The position numbers and the translations under genes were made by a program. Positions 39,340 to 48,659 of a stretch of DNA of 64,000 bases are shown piece by piece. The stretch lies in the NCBI RefSeq assembly GCF_000020585.3, contig NC_011138.3, positions 391,001-455,000 of the forward strand, written 5' to 3'. Within the stretch, counting starts at the first letter, position 1. Each line of letters opens with the position of its first letter. This DNA comes from Alteromonas mediterranea DE (GTDB taxonomy: Bacteria > Pseudomonadota > Gammaproteobacteria > Enterobacterales > Alteromonadaceae). The notes below the pieces were generated by a model. It ran no database searches. It worked only from the letters and a program-made list of their open reading frames with translations, and was not told the DNA's origin.

Positions 39340-39937
39340 AGCACCGATAAGCTATTACGACAAACGCTTTGCAACTGACGCTGTAAAGCTGTTGCCAGGG
39401 CAGTACTTCGTTACTACCCAAAATAAAATGCTGGTCACTGTGCTGGGCTCCTGTGTGGCGGCATGTTTATTTGACCCGGTTTCAGGCATTGGTGGCATGA
39501 ACCATTTTATGCTGCCAAGCGTGAATAAAACTGCCGAAGAGTTCGACAAAATGCAGGGGATGGCCGCGAAGTATGGCGTTCACGCCATGGAACTGCTTAT
39601 TAACGATTTAGTGAAGGCCGGGGCGTCAAAAAAGAGAATTAAGGCAAAAATATTTGGCGGGGGGAGGGTGGTTCCCTCGTTCGTTCAAAACGATGTGGGA
39701 CGGTTTAACGCCGAATTTGTTACCCAATTTTTAAACACAGAGCGCATTCCCATACTCGCGAGTGACTTGTGCGATACCTATGCACGAAAAATCTATTTTT
39801 TTCCTAGTGACGGTAACGTACTCATGAAGCGTATTCATGAACTTAATAATGCGACCATTATTGAGCGCGAAAGCCAGCATCGTTGGGAGCTGTCTGCTCG
39901 GGCACCAAACGGTAGTGTTGATTTATTTGAGGACTGA
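39320..39937 (+). CDS. cheD: CheD chemoreceptor glutamine deamidase, possibly missing its first residues
   Basis: 205 residues from GTG 39320. Catalytic C45 and H62 are present ([23 protein letters not shown]), with KIFGGGRV and the rest of the fold. CheD deamidates glutamines of chemoreceptors. The start codon lies inside the cheW frame and has no ribosome site, and no earlier start exists in the frame, so the natural N-terminus has probably been cut off by the deletion that truncated cheW. The core enzyme is intact. Confidence 0.82.
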   Translation: MASCNFEAPISYYDKRFATDAVKLLPGQYFVTTQNKMLVTVLGSCVAACLFDPVSGIGGMNHFMLPSVNKTAEEFDKMQGMAAKYGVHAMELLINDLVKAGASKKRIKAKIFGGGRVVPSFVQNDVGRFNAEFVTQFLNTERIPILASDLCDTYARKIYFFPSDGNVLMKRIHELNNATIIERESQHRWELSARAPNGSVDLFED

Positions 39938-39939
39938 AA

Positions 39940-40986
39940 ATGACAATTAAAGTACTGGTAGTCGATGACTCTGCGTTGATAAGACAAATTCTCAGCGAAA
40001 TTATAAAAAGCGAACCAGACATGACATTGGTAGGTGCAGCGCCCGATGCGTTTGTAGCGAAAAAACTCGTATTAGAGAAATCACCTGATGTAATAACACT
40101 CGATATCGAAATGCCAAAAGTAGATGGTTTACGGTTCCTTGAAGTACTAATGAATGCAAAACCGACCCCGGTTGTGATGATTTCCACGCTCACCGAAAAG
40201 GGCGCTGACGCCACACTTCGTTCATTGGAACTTGGGGCTATCGACTTTGTTGCGAAACCCAAAATTGGCGTGGCGCAGGGCATGGCTGATTATCACCAAC
40301 TTATAGTTGGAAAAATACGTACTGCCGCCCGCTCTAAAGTAAAGAAAGCGACGCCTGCTAAGGCATCAGCGGTAAGCAAAGTGAACTACACTGGCACAGA
40401 AAAACTTATTGCGATAGGCGCATCTACCGGTGGCACTGAAGCCATTAAGGAAGTGCTGCGAACATTTCCTGCAAATGCACCGGCGACGGTTATCACTCAA
40501 CACATGCCCGCTGGGTTTACATCGACCTACGCAAGGCGTTTAGACTCGGTATGTCAAATGCAGGTCAAAGAGGCAAAAGGCGGGGAACGCTTGCTGCCTG
40601 GACAAGCTTACCTAGCCCCAGGTGATAAGCATATGGAGATAGAAAGGAGCGGGGCTGACTATCGAATTAAGTTAACTGATGGGCCCCGGGTTTCAGGCCA
40701 TAAGCCCTCTGTTGACGTACTGTTCAATTCAACTTGTAGGAGCGCAGGTAGTAACGCGATTGGTGTGCTATTGACTGGCATGGGCAGTGACGGTGCAACG
40801 GGCTTGCTTGAATTATTAAATGCGGGCTGTGAAACCTTTTGCCAAGATGAAGCGAGCTGCATTGTATTTGGCATGCCAAAAGTAGCCATCGAGAAGGGCG
40901 CGGCCAAGCAAGTGATAAGCTTAGACAGGATGGGTGAAACAGTGATGGAAACAGTAGAAAAACTGTCAGCGGGTAGTCGTTTGTAG
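39940..40986 (+). CDS. cheB: Chemotaxis protein-glutamate methylesterase CheB
   Basis: 348 residues: receiver domain with D55 (ITLDIEMPKVDG), linker, and methylesterase with the serine nucleophile S162 (IGASTGGTEA), H188 (ITQHMPAGF) and the acidic residue in LLTGMGSDGATGL. It removes receptor methyl groups and, in part, deamidates. The matching methyltransferase gene cheR, normally nearby, is absent from this cluster. GAGGACTGAAA precedes the ATG. Confidence 0.94.
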   Translation: MTIKVLVVDDSALIRQILSEIIKSEPDMTLVGAAPDAFVAKKLVLEKSPDVITLDIEMPKVDGLRFLEVLMNAKPTPVVMISTLTEKGADATLRSLELGAIDFVAKPKIGVAQGMADYHQLIVGKIRTAARSKVKKATPAKASAVSKVNYTGTEKLIAIGASTGGTEAIKEVLRTFPANAPATVITQHMPAGFTSTYARRLDSVCQMQVKEAKGGERLLPGQAYLAPGDKHMEIERSGADYRIKLTDGPRVSGHKPSVDVLFNSTCRSAGSNAIGVLLTGMGSDGATGLLELLNAGCETFCQDEASCIVFGMPKVAIEKGAAKQVISLDRMGETVMETVEKLSAGSRL

Positions 40987-41416
40987 GTGTAGTAAGTAAA
41001 TACTAACAAAAAAGAAATGCCCGTCCTAAAATCGCTGAGTGGATTGGGATAAGCCCACTTGTTTCGAAAAACCTAAGGTGTTTTAATATCAACGCGTTAC
41101 AGTTAGTAATGCTGCTACAGAATGCTGTTACTGTGGCCGATACTATGGATAGGCTAATTGTTAATTACGCAAAATATAAAAATCGATACGTAAGTGGAAT
41201 GGTAAGATTAAGTAAAGTCGTCATAATAATATAAAAGACAATGGCTTACAGGTAGTGGTTTCAGTAAAGTAAGCAGTGATTTATTACTGCGTATATTTTG
41301 AAGTACCTAACAAGAATAAGAGGCCTGCTATATTCCTTACAGATTTAAAGCAAGTATATGCTCATTTTTACGGTATGACACTAACCTGGGATTATAACGA
41401 GTAGTTGGGGACTCTT
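40987..41416. other. Spacer between cheB and a small secreted-protein gene
   Basis: 430 bases, AT-rich, no frame longer than background and no clear terminator. The promoter of the gene at 41417 presumably lies in its second half. Confidence 0.4.
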
Positions 41417-41677
41417 ATGAAACAGCAAACGCTAGTAGCGCTATCGGCCTTAATGTTTTCTTCTTCTGTTTTTGCGAATGGCGGATTTGAACCAAATAAA
41501 AAAGAATGTGTTAATGTCGGCAAAGAAATAACGCGTGTTAGCAGTGAAATGGATACTGCCAAGTCAGGGATCCAGAAGTCGTGGCTGAAACGTCAGCTAG
41601 GCGCATTAAAAACAAAGCGCACTTCTTGTAGCATGAAAGGTTTTGAAGCAAATAAGCCAGAACTGGCTAAACTCTAA
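41417..41677 (+). CDS. Small secreted hypothetical protein
   Basis: 86 residues. ATG 41417 follows TTGGGGA. Signal peptide to A20 (SSSVFA-NGGFEPNKKE). The mature part is basic with two Cys (KKECVNVGKEI and RTSCSMKGFE) that could form a disulfide, and a helical middle. No family recognised. It ends 53 bases before a strong terminator. Confidence 0.65.
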   Translation: MKQQTLVALSALMFSSSVFANGGFEPNKKECVNVGKEITRVSSEMDTAKSGIQKSWLKRQLGALKTKRTSCSMKGFEANKPELAKL

Positions 41678-41730
41678 TTGCCTAAATGCTTGCTGAAAGC
41701 GACATAGCGAATTAGCGCTAATACGAATAG

Positions 41731-41758
41731 AAAAGTCTTACCTAGGTAAGACTTTTTT
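41731..41758 (+). terminator. Rho-independent terminator, also the group II intron insertion point
   Basis: A long palindrome AAAAGTCTTA-CCTAGG-TAAGACTTTT with six T residues at its 3' side. The group II intron starts immediately after the T-run at 41759. Confidence 0.85.
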
Positions 41759-42496
41759 GTTTGCCCAGCGAAGCTGGCAAACCCGTCAGGTTGAAAGAAA
41801 CCTGAATCACCCTGACTGAGGGGAAGATAATCCGAATGGCAAGGGCGTTGTTGGCCAACGGCAGGGTCCGAAGGAAGCCATAGGAAGTTAGAGGTACACA
41901 ACGCAAGTGAACCTGATTCGGCAAGACAGGAGGGTAAGCGTGCAAAATAGCGTGAAGCCCGATACTCGGTCAGTCCTGTTTTGTGCTTGAGGGTGGGATT
42001 TCTAACAGGGCGTCAGTGCAGTAACTGGGGAAGCCTGGCACCTAAACTTACTTAGAGTAAGTGGTTAACGTTCAAGGGGAGACTCAAGATGTTAATCGGT
42101 GTGAGGTGGCAGATGAAGCCGTAGTAGTGAGTAAAGTTCGGCCTGTGAAAGCCAGTAATGGTGTGGAGGGTAAAACCGAGCTGACCATCAGCATTGTGTT
42201 TGATGGCGTCACTATTAGCCAAAAGCTGATAGGGATGGCGAAGGGCGGAAGTACATAGTAAGTCTGTGATGAGTAGATATTTTTTTTTAGTGGTACACGA
42301 ATCGATTAGCTATCGACGTCTTCGTACTTGGTTCGTTGTGGAAGCGACGGACTGACTACGAAACGGTACATGGGAGTAATGTGGTGAACGTTGAGTAGAT
42401 TGCCATTGGGCTAGCACGCTTAACAGCCACGTGAAATAGACCAGCACGAAAGGATAATATTGACCCCCACACAGCACACCATCTTCGAGAGGAAGT

Positions 42497-43767
42497 ATGC
42501 GGGTTTATTATAGTTTGTACGGTCACCTGCTTAATAAAGCGAGGCTGTTCAAGGGGTTTAAAAAGGTATTCAAAGCGAAAGGTGCGGCCGGAATAGATGG
42601 CAGAGCCTGAGCGCGTTTGCCTCAAATCTGGATAATGAACTATCGCAGCTTCTTCTTGAACTCAAAACCAAACGCTATCAACCGCAACCGGTAAGGCGGG
42701 TCATTATCCCGAAAGACGGGGGCGGTGAGCGTCTATTGGGTATCCCAACAGTTAGGGATAGAGTGGTTCAACAATGCTTGAATGACCTCCTTACACCCAT
42801 CTTCGAAGAGCAGTTCCATCCATCAAGCTTTGGTTATAGACCGAAGCGGAGCTGTCACGATGCCATTAATAAAGCCACCATGTTCATCCGTCGATACGGA
42901 CGGCGACACGTGGTGGATATGGACCTGTCGAAGTGCTTCGATAAGCTGGACCATACGCTTATCATTAAGAGCATCAAAAGGCGGGTGCGTGATGGCAGCG
43001 TGTTGAAGTTAATTACTCAGTTCTTAGAAAGTGGGGTAATGGTTGATGGGCATTGGCAGCAGACAGAGACAGGCAGTCCGCAAGGTGGGGTAATAAGCCC
43101 GCTCATAGCGAACATCTATCTGGATGCGTTCGATAAGGAAATGAAAGAGCGAGGGCACCGCATAGTGCGCTATGCTGATGACATCCTGATTTTGTGTAGC
43201 AGTCGTGCAGCGGCAGAGAATGCCAAAGCGCAAGCCACACATATCTTAGAAGAGAAACTAAAGCTAAGTGTAAACACGGATAAAACACACATCACTCACA
43301 GTGATGATGGTGTGAAGTTCCTTGGTGTTGAAATTGGGACGAAATATACCCGCATCCAGCCCAAGAAACTCACCGCGTTTAAGGCGAAGCTCAAGCAGAT
43401 GACGAAACGCAATGGCGGAATGCCGCTGCAATCAGTTATCAATGCACTAAACCCACTGCTAAGAGGGTTCAGTTATTACTTCAAGATAGCCAATGCGAGC
43501 AGGGCATTTAAGCAAATAGCAAGCTGGCTAAGACGCCGCTTGCGCAGCATTCAACTCAAGTTATGGAAAAAGGCGAGCCGCCTCCATCGCTGGCTAAGAC
43601 AGCACGGTTATAAAGGTCAGTTTGCTCATATCAACATGACGAGTTGGTGCAGTGCACGCAGTCCCTTAGCAAGCTACGCAATGCCAAACAGTTGGTTTGA
43701 TGAAATCGGGCTAATGAACTTGGAGAATGTTGCAACGGGATATGTGTTTAGCAATTACGCTAAATAA
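42497..43767 (+). pseudogene. Group II intron reverse transcriptase/maturase, frameshifted
   Basis: ATG 42497 with GAGAGGAAG upstream begins MRVYYSLYGHLLNKARLF. The frame breaks at about 42600: GIDGRA-stop. Adding one C gives [18 protein letters not shown] and a frame that continues to 43767. RT blocks are intact ([55 protein letters not shown] catalytic motif), followed by the maturase X domain ([29 protein letters not shown]). No HNH endonuclease domain is present. Confidence 0.88.
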
Positions 43768-43777
43768 CTATGTACAT

Positions 43778-43809
43778 GAGCCGTATACGAGGTCCGTATG
43801 TACGGTTCT
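43778..43809 (+). ncRNA. Group II intron domain V (catalytic)
   Basis: 32 bases beginning GAGCCGTATACG and ending GTACGGTTCT: a two-part helix with the catalytic AGC triad and a 2-nt-type bulge, as in bacterial group II introns. Confidence 0.75.
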
Positions 43810-43891
43810 GTGAGAGGGATGAGGCGGTGATGCCTCACCCTACTCGATGTTTGTGCTGCAATAACACGGGAAACCCGTGCAGAATGAAACA

Positions 43892-44563
43892 TTAACGAGT
43901 TACTAAACTAACCAGCTCATTCAATGATGCAATACTGTGATCGGGAGTTAAACCGAGCGGGTACATCATTTTCCCTGGCCGTTCTACAAACGTAGTTCGC
44001 ATTCCCGTTGCTTTAGCCCCGCTTACGTCCCATCCGTGCGCGGCAACCATCATCGCCTCTTCATTTTTCACATTGGCTTGTTGGCAAGCCCAGTGATACA
44101 CCGCGGGGTGAGGCTTGTAGGTTCGTACGCGCTCTACACTCAACACGTGGGAAAAGTAGTGTTTAATATTGGCATATTCTAGTTGAGCATTTAAGCCAGT
44201 TTCAGATGAATTAGATAGCGCTACCAAAGCAATACCGGCACTGTGGAGAGCTTTGAGCGTAGGGATGACATCATCATGCGCAGGCAGCTTCGTAATGTAT
44301 TGCTTAATGGTGTCTTTTGCCGTTTTTTCATCTAGCGCAATGTTTTTACTGTGGGCCACCATCGTAAGTGCTGCACCGCCCACATCAATGAAGTCGTGAA
44401 ACTGTGAAGACATGGTGTCGACTAAACTATGGTGAAGCAAGTTAGCAAACCACAGGTCTACCAGCGTTTCATCACCCTCTAAAACCGTTGCGAGCCCCGT
44501 TTTAATGGCCTGCATATCCAATAGTGTTTCGTTGATATCGAAGAATATTACCCGTGGCGTCAC
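43892..44563 (-). CDS. Haloacid dehalogenase type II-like hydrolase
   Basis: 223 residues from GTG 44563, chosen because AAGGAAGG lies 7 bases upstream (a longer frame to 44617 lacks a site). HAD motifs: nucleophile D in FFDINETLLD, S in VALSNSSETG, K in YKPHPAVY, and AAHGWDVSGAKATGMRT, which is characteristic of L-2-haloacid dehalogenases. It hydrolyses small 2-halo-acids or a related metabolite in the cytosol. It lies 48 bases beyond the intron end on the opposite strand. Confidence 0.85.
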   Translation of the reverse strand: MTPRVIFFDINETLLDMQAIKTGLATVLEGDETLVDLWFANLLHHSLVDTMSSQFHDFIDVGGAALTMVAHSKNIALDEKTAKDTIKQYITKLPAHDDVIPTLKALHSAGIALVALSNSSETGLNAQLEYANIKHYFSHVLSVERVRTYKPHPAVYHWACQQANVKNEEAMMVAAHGWDVSGAKATGMRTTFVERPGKMMYPLGLTPDHSIASLNELVSLVTR

Positions 44564-44727
44564 GATACACCTTCCTTTTGCTATTGGTGATAAACGTAGC
44601 GCTTTGCCTAAATGCACTTGTAGCTTATACCAATGTAAAACAGAAATGGTTTTGCGAAAGCGTTATACGACCAAAGTCGCCTCTGTTGCTTTGAAATTCA
44701 ATGTAGAAAGGAGCAGACGGATAACAT

Positions 44728-44769
44728 AAGAAAATAAAAAGCCGGCATAAAAAGAGTGATGCCGGCTTA
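44728..44769 (-). terminator. Rho-independent terminator of the TPR-GGDEF gene
   Basis: AAGCCGGCAT / ATGCCGGCTT perfect 10-bp stem with a 10-base loop; on the minus strand it is followed by TTTTATTTTC. Confidence 0.8.
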
Positions 44770-44793
44770 GTATTTTACAAGCTCACAGTATAT

Positions 44794-46593
44794 TTATAGA
44801 TCGTCGGCTTTATTATTTAGATCAAGAGACATGGCGATATCATCCAGTATATCGTTAAGGCCCGTTATCTTTTCATTAGCGATAAATACGCTCATGTGTG
44901 ATTCAACCTCAATACTGTCGGTTGTCGTTTCACTTTCAAACGTACTATCAAGTGCGCTTTGCACTCTATCGAAGAACTGGCGCGCACTTCTTTCCTCGAT
45001 ATTGTGTAGGCACAAAATAAATTGCTCGGTACCAAAACGGCCAAGAATGTCATTGCCGCGCGTCGCATTCTGAAGGGTCTGGGCTATTTTTCTTAACACC
45101 AAATCGCCTTTGGTTGAGCCCAGTTTACGGGTAATGTCACGCAGGTTACTCACATCGAAAATGGCGATGGCAATGGCTCTACCTGGTTTTGGCGCATCAA
45201 GTTTATTTATACGGGAAATAGCAGAGTCGGCGTTAAGTAGCTGAGTTACCGGGTCGATAGCTTTACGCGCTTGGTGTTTTCTGTGCAAGACATAGCCCGC
45301 TATACCACTTATCAGTATGAAAACAATAATAGCGGTATACAGTGTATTTTTACGTCGCTGCTCAGCTTGCTCAATGGCAGACTCTAGATCATAAATGCGA
45401 GTATAAAGGTTGGCTGCACCGATAATTAAGGAAGAGTCTTGCGCCAGTTCCCTGCGCTTTGTGACTTCTTTTGAATAAATGTTGTGCGCCGCTTTAGCGC
45501 GCTCCAAATCCCCTAACGCAATGTACATATCTACATTAAAACTTAAATAGTCTAAATTGGTTTCAAATACCTTAGGTATTACATTGGCGTTCATTGCCTT
45601 GATTTCTGATAGGTACTCTCTTATGCAAGGCAGGTCGCTATTTTGTAAGCAAATTTCGGTTTTATGCCAGCTAACCAGCATCTCACCTAGCGAACTGGAT
45701 ATATTCGCAGTTGCCTCTTCTAGATCGGGCAGGGTGTAAGCCAAGCTAGTATAGTCTTGGGTTTTTCTATAATAAATTGACAGCGCGTACTGATACAAAA
45801 AGTTGCTAAGCGTGGTATTTATTTCAGTATTTAATGCACCTAGTTCTAATATGCTTTGGTACGCTCGGTCGAACTGACCACTGCTTAACAGTGACACAAT
45901 GGCGCTAATAATAATACTTACCCTGTTACTGCCTTCGTACACTTGAAGCCCCATCTCATGGGCTTTTAAATACTGCTCGGCGGCGAGGGCGTGCTGCTCT
46001 AAGCTACCGTAAAGTAAACCTATAGAGTTATGAATATGCGCCAGTTCCCCCGGGCTACCGTCATTTGAATAGCGCTTTAACACGCCAAACATTTTGCCCA
46101 GCCTAACTTCAGGGGATGAAGAATCGGAACAATAGCTAATAAGCCCTAAAGAGGCACTGGTAAAAATATCGCTGTGACGTTCGGGTGAAGATAAGTCTTG
46201 CGCCTGCTTATAGTATTTACAGCGCGCTGGGTTTTCCCTTGCATCATAAGAGAAGCCAATTTGATAAATGGCAGACGCAAATGCATAGGAACTCTCATCA
46301 ATGTTGCTCTGCATTATCGCTTTTAGCAGCATTTTTTCTGCTTCTTCATATTTGCCGCGGCAAATCAAAAACTGCCCCTTTGCGACAGTCAGTGCGAAAC
46401 GCTGCTGGGTAGAAAGAGATTCGCCTAAAAGCGTTTTTTCAAGTTGAGGAAACAAAGACTGGCTAGGACAGTCGTATGAAGGAGTGCGAACTTCCTCTAT
46501 GAAAGCGTCTATCGCATCACTTGCCTCTGTTGTGAAAGAAGCAAACGCAACGCTTAAAATCAAAATTATTGTACAAGCAATCTTTTGAAACAT
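44794..46593 (-). CDS. TPR-repeat membrane protein with degenerate GGDEF domain
   Basis: 599 residues. Signal peptide/anchor to about 24, a periplasmic alpha-helical TPR region (about 60-390), one membrane helix (about 421-440, YTAIIVFILISGIAGYVLH) and a cytoplasmic GGDEF-type domain (about 450-595). The GGDEF active site reads GRFGTEQF: the two Gly and Asp of the signature are changed, so diguanylate cyclase activity is unlikely and a c-di-GMP/GTP-binding or partner role fits better. Monocistronic with its own terminator. Confidence 0.82.
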   Translation of the reverse strand: MFQKIACTIILILSVAFASFTTEASDAIDAFIEEVRTPSYDCPSQSLFPQLEKTLLGESLSTQQRFALTVAKGQFLICRGKYEEAEKMLLKAIMQSNIDESSYAFASAIYQIGFSYDARENPARCKYYKQAQDLSSPERHSDIFTSASLGLISYCSDSSSPEVRLGKMFGVLKRYSNDGSPGELAHIHNSIGLLYGSLEQHALAAEQYLKAHEMGLQVYEGSNRVSIIISAIVSLLSSGQFDRAYQSILELGALNTEINTTLSNFLYQYALSIYYRKTQDYTSLAYTLPDLEEATANISSSLGEMLVSWHKTEICLQNSDLPCIREYLSEIKAMNANVIPKVFETNLDYLSFNVDMYIALGDLERAKAAHNIYSKEVTKRRELAQDSSLIIGAANLYTRIYDLESAIEQAEQRRKNTLYTAIIVFILISGIAGYVLHRKHQARKAIDPVTQLLNADSAISRINKLDAPKPGRAIAIAIFDVSNLRDITRKLGSTKGDLVLRKIAQTLQNATRGNDILGRFGTEQFILCLHNIEERSARQFFDRVQSALDSTFESETTTDSIEVESHMSVFIANEKITGLNDILDDIAMSLDLNNKADDL

Positions 46594-46653
46594 GAGTATT
46601 CGATTTTGTTTTTCCTCAATAATATCGATTTGATTGGGGAAGTACTACAAAAG

Positions 46654-46682
46654 CCCCATAAAAAAAGCGGCTTTTTATGGGG
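46654..46682 (-). terminator. Probable terminator hairpin after the EamA gene
   Basis: CCCCATAAAAA / TTTTTATGGGG perfect 11-bp stem, 7-base loop; on the minus strand followed by CTTTTG. The short U-run makes it moderate. Confidence 0.55.
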
Positions 46683-46735
46683 GCGGGGGGAGAGGTTTGT
46701 TTATGAGTAGCTTAAAGGCAAAATTTAATACGCTG

Positions 46736-47620
46736 TTAGTGTGCAGAAGGCGCGCCAAAGCTTACCAAAATAGCAACGCCTATTAGGGCTACCCCAGACC
46801 AGATAATAGTGGCCCTTGTGGCTTTTTCTCCCAGCACCCACGCAACCCCAAGCGACATTAATGCGCTGGTGGCAATAAGCGTTTGAACAACGGCGGCTTT
46901 TGCATAGGCAAAAGCAAACATTTGTAAGTAAATTGCGGCAGTAGTACCCAGTAACGTGGCTAAGACAAACGCGGGCCATACACGATTGCCATTTTCAATA
47001 ACGGGCATATAGCGGGTTTTCGTAAGCGCAATAAAGGGGACGACAAAAAACATACCACCCACTAAGCGTAAAAACGCGGCACTGGCAGCGTCAATTTCAC
47101 CCGCGCTTAAAATGTCGCGGCTAACTACCGCCCCTATAGCCTGACATAGCGCAGCACCCACGCCATATAAATAACCACTGGTAGCAAATACGTGGGTAGT
47201 ACTGCGCTTGCGTGCTTTAATTACCATGTCGACAGAAAACAAAACAACGGCTACGCCGACCCACTGTTGCCAGGTGATCCATTCGCCAATAAAAGCCATA
47301 GCGAAAAGGGCCGTAAAAAGCGGCGCAAGGGTTTCGGCAACCAGCACAGCTTGGCTATCGCCAATGCTTTGCAGGGCTTTAAAAAAGCAGGTGTCGCCAA
47401 TGCCTATACCAATTAGCCCGCTTACAAGCAGCCATAAAACAGTGCTAGTGGTAAGCCCTGTAGGCTGAACCACTAGCAGTACTGCCGCTAAAATGGCGAT
47501 AGAAATAAGCCCCTTCCAAAAGTTCATGGTAAGCGGTGAAAATGCGTTGCCCGTACCTCTGAAAAGACGGGCAGCAATCGCCCAACAAAGCGCTGTACCT
47601 AGCGCAGCAAATACACCCAT
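46736..47620 (-). CDS. EamA/DMT-family transporter
   Basis: 294 residues, ten membrane helices in two EamA repeats (first about 5-135 with ...GDTCFFKALQSIGDSQAVLVAETLAPLFTALFA, second about 150-290 with VVQTLIATSALMSLGVAWVLGE). Exporter or permease for small metabolites; substrate cannot be told. Confidence 0.88.
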   Translation of the reverse strand: MGVFAALGTALCWAIAARLFRGTGNAFSPLTMNFWKGLISIAILAAVLLVVQPTGLTTSTVLWLLVSGLIGIGIGDTCFFKALQSIGDSQAVLVAETLAPLFTALFAMAFIGEWITWQQWVGVAVVLFSVDMVIKARKRSTTHVFATSGYLYGVGAALCQAIGAVVSRDILSAGEIDAASAAFLRLVGGMFFVVPFIALTKTRYMPVIENGNRVWPAFVLATLLGTTAAIYLQMFAFAYAKAAVVQTLIATSALMSLGVAWVLGEKATRATIIWSGVALIGVAILVSFGAPSAH

Positions 47621-47897
47621 AAATTACCTGTTAAAAATATGATTAATTCAGAAAGGGCAAATTTAGTTTGCCAAAAGAGCGCTATGCTAATGCAAGGTGT
47701 GGGCGGGGTAAACTTAAATCACATCAGTAGTTTTTAACTAAATATATTGAAGCCTTAAGCAAACGTAACTGAAGGCTAAAGTCTTTCGTGGCATTATGTT
47801 GGCGGTAAGGTTAGTGAGTAAGTTAAGCGCTGTGCTCAATTAAGTGGGCGTTAACCGAATTTTAAGAATTACAGTGAAGTAAAAGGACGATAAAAGC

Positions 47898-48422
47898 GTG
47901 AGCGTGAGCGTAGAGCAGATGAATTTGACCGGCATTAAAGGTGTAATATTCGATTTAGACGGCACCTTAGTAGAGTCTAGCCTTAACTTCACGCAAATGC
48001 GCGCCGACGTAGGCTGCCCACAAAACGAAGACATTCTTACCTTTGTTGATGCCCTTAGCTGCGCCGAAACCAAAGCGAATGCTCACCGAGCTATATTGCA
48101 GCACGAACTAGACGATGCGCAAAATGCGAAATGGCTAGAGATAGGCAAAGCCATGGTAGAAAAAGTGCAAGCTCATAATTTACCCATGGCGATAGTTACC
48201 CGGAACTGCCGCCAAGCTACCGCTATTAAAGTCGCCAATAACGGCATTCCCATCGACTACGTGCTTACCCGCGAAGATGCCCCAGCCAAACCCGATCCAA
48301 CAGCCTTATTAATGGTGGCGAACACCTGGCAGCTTCAACCTGAAGACTGCCTGTATGTAGGCGATTTTATTTATGACCAGCAAGCCGCCGAGAATGCTGG
48401 GATGAAGTGGTTGTTGGTTTAG
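47898..48422 (+). CDS. HAD-IA family hydrolase (Gph-like phosphatase)
   Basis: 174 residues from GTG 47898, with AAAGGACG upstream. Motif I VIFDLDGTLVESSLNF, a small cap, motif II AIVTRNCRQ, motif III K in PAKPDPTALL, motif IV VGDFIYDQQAAENAGM. A short phosphoglycolate-phosphatase-like enzyme; substrate unknown. Confidence 0.87.
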   Translation: MSVSVEQMNLTGIKGVIFDLDGTLVESSLNFTQMRADVGCPQNEDILTFVDALSCAETKANAHRAILQHELDDAQNAKWLEIGKAMVEKVQAHNLPMAIVTRNCRQATAIKVANNGIPIDYVLTREDAPAKPDPTALLMVANTWQLQPEDCLYVGDFIYDQQAAENAGMKWLLV

Positions 48423-48425
48423 AGG

Positions 48426-48581
48426 TTACCGATCTACATCTGGTTTCTTTGGCTTTATCGGCCCTATTGGCAAAATTAAGTAAAAGTCTTCTTTCAATAG
48501 CGGGGAGCTAGTTCCAGCGTATACTTTAGTATAGTCTTGCTGTCCAAGTTCTTGCATGTTTGTTTTTTGTTCGATATTCAT
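48426..48581 (-). CDS. Short hypothetical ORF, 51 residues, divergent from the hybrid regulator
   Basis: Minus-strand ATG at 48581 preceded by AGAGGAAGAGAT (good ribosome site), stop at 48426. Product begins MNIEQKTNMQELGQQDYTK and ends LPIGPIKPKKPDVDR; no signal peptide, no Cys. It fills most of the 237-base gap before the regulator at 48660. Not recognised. Length, ribosome site and a Pro/Lys-rich tail make it a candidate small protein or modified-peptide precursor, but it could be chance. Confidence 0.45.
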   Translation of the reverse strand: MNIEQKTNMQELGQQDYTKVYAGTSSPLLKEDFYLILPIGPIKPKKPDVDR

Positions 48582-48659
48582 ATCTCTTCCTCTTTATTTT
48601 TTTAATTTTCCTGCTCATGTGAGCACTTTAAAGGTAATCGTTATACAGGGATGTAAGAT

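Larger units (their letters stand above)
41759..43843 (+). mobile_element. Group II intron
   Basis: About 2.1 kb. The 5' end GTTTGCCCAGC pairs with GCTGGCAAAC (41772-41782), the usual closing stem of domain I. A structured 5' region of about 700 bases follows, then the maturase gene. Domain V is at 43778-43809 (GAGCCGTATACGAGG...GTACGGTTCT) and domain VI at about 43814-43843, ending CACCCTAC. It lies directly behind a terminator. The intron-encoded protein is frameshifted, so this copy cannot make its own full-length maturase. Confidence 0.85.

Noticed and set aside
42061..42258. 65-codon frame inside the group II intron
   Set aside because: Lies in the structured RNA part of the intron; likely a chance frame.
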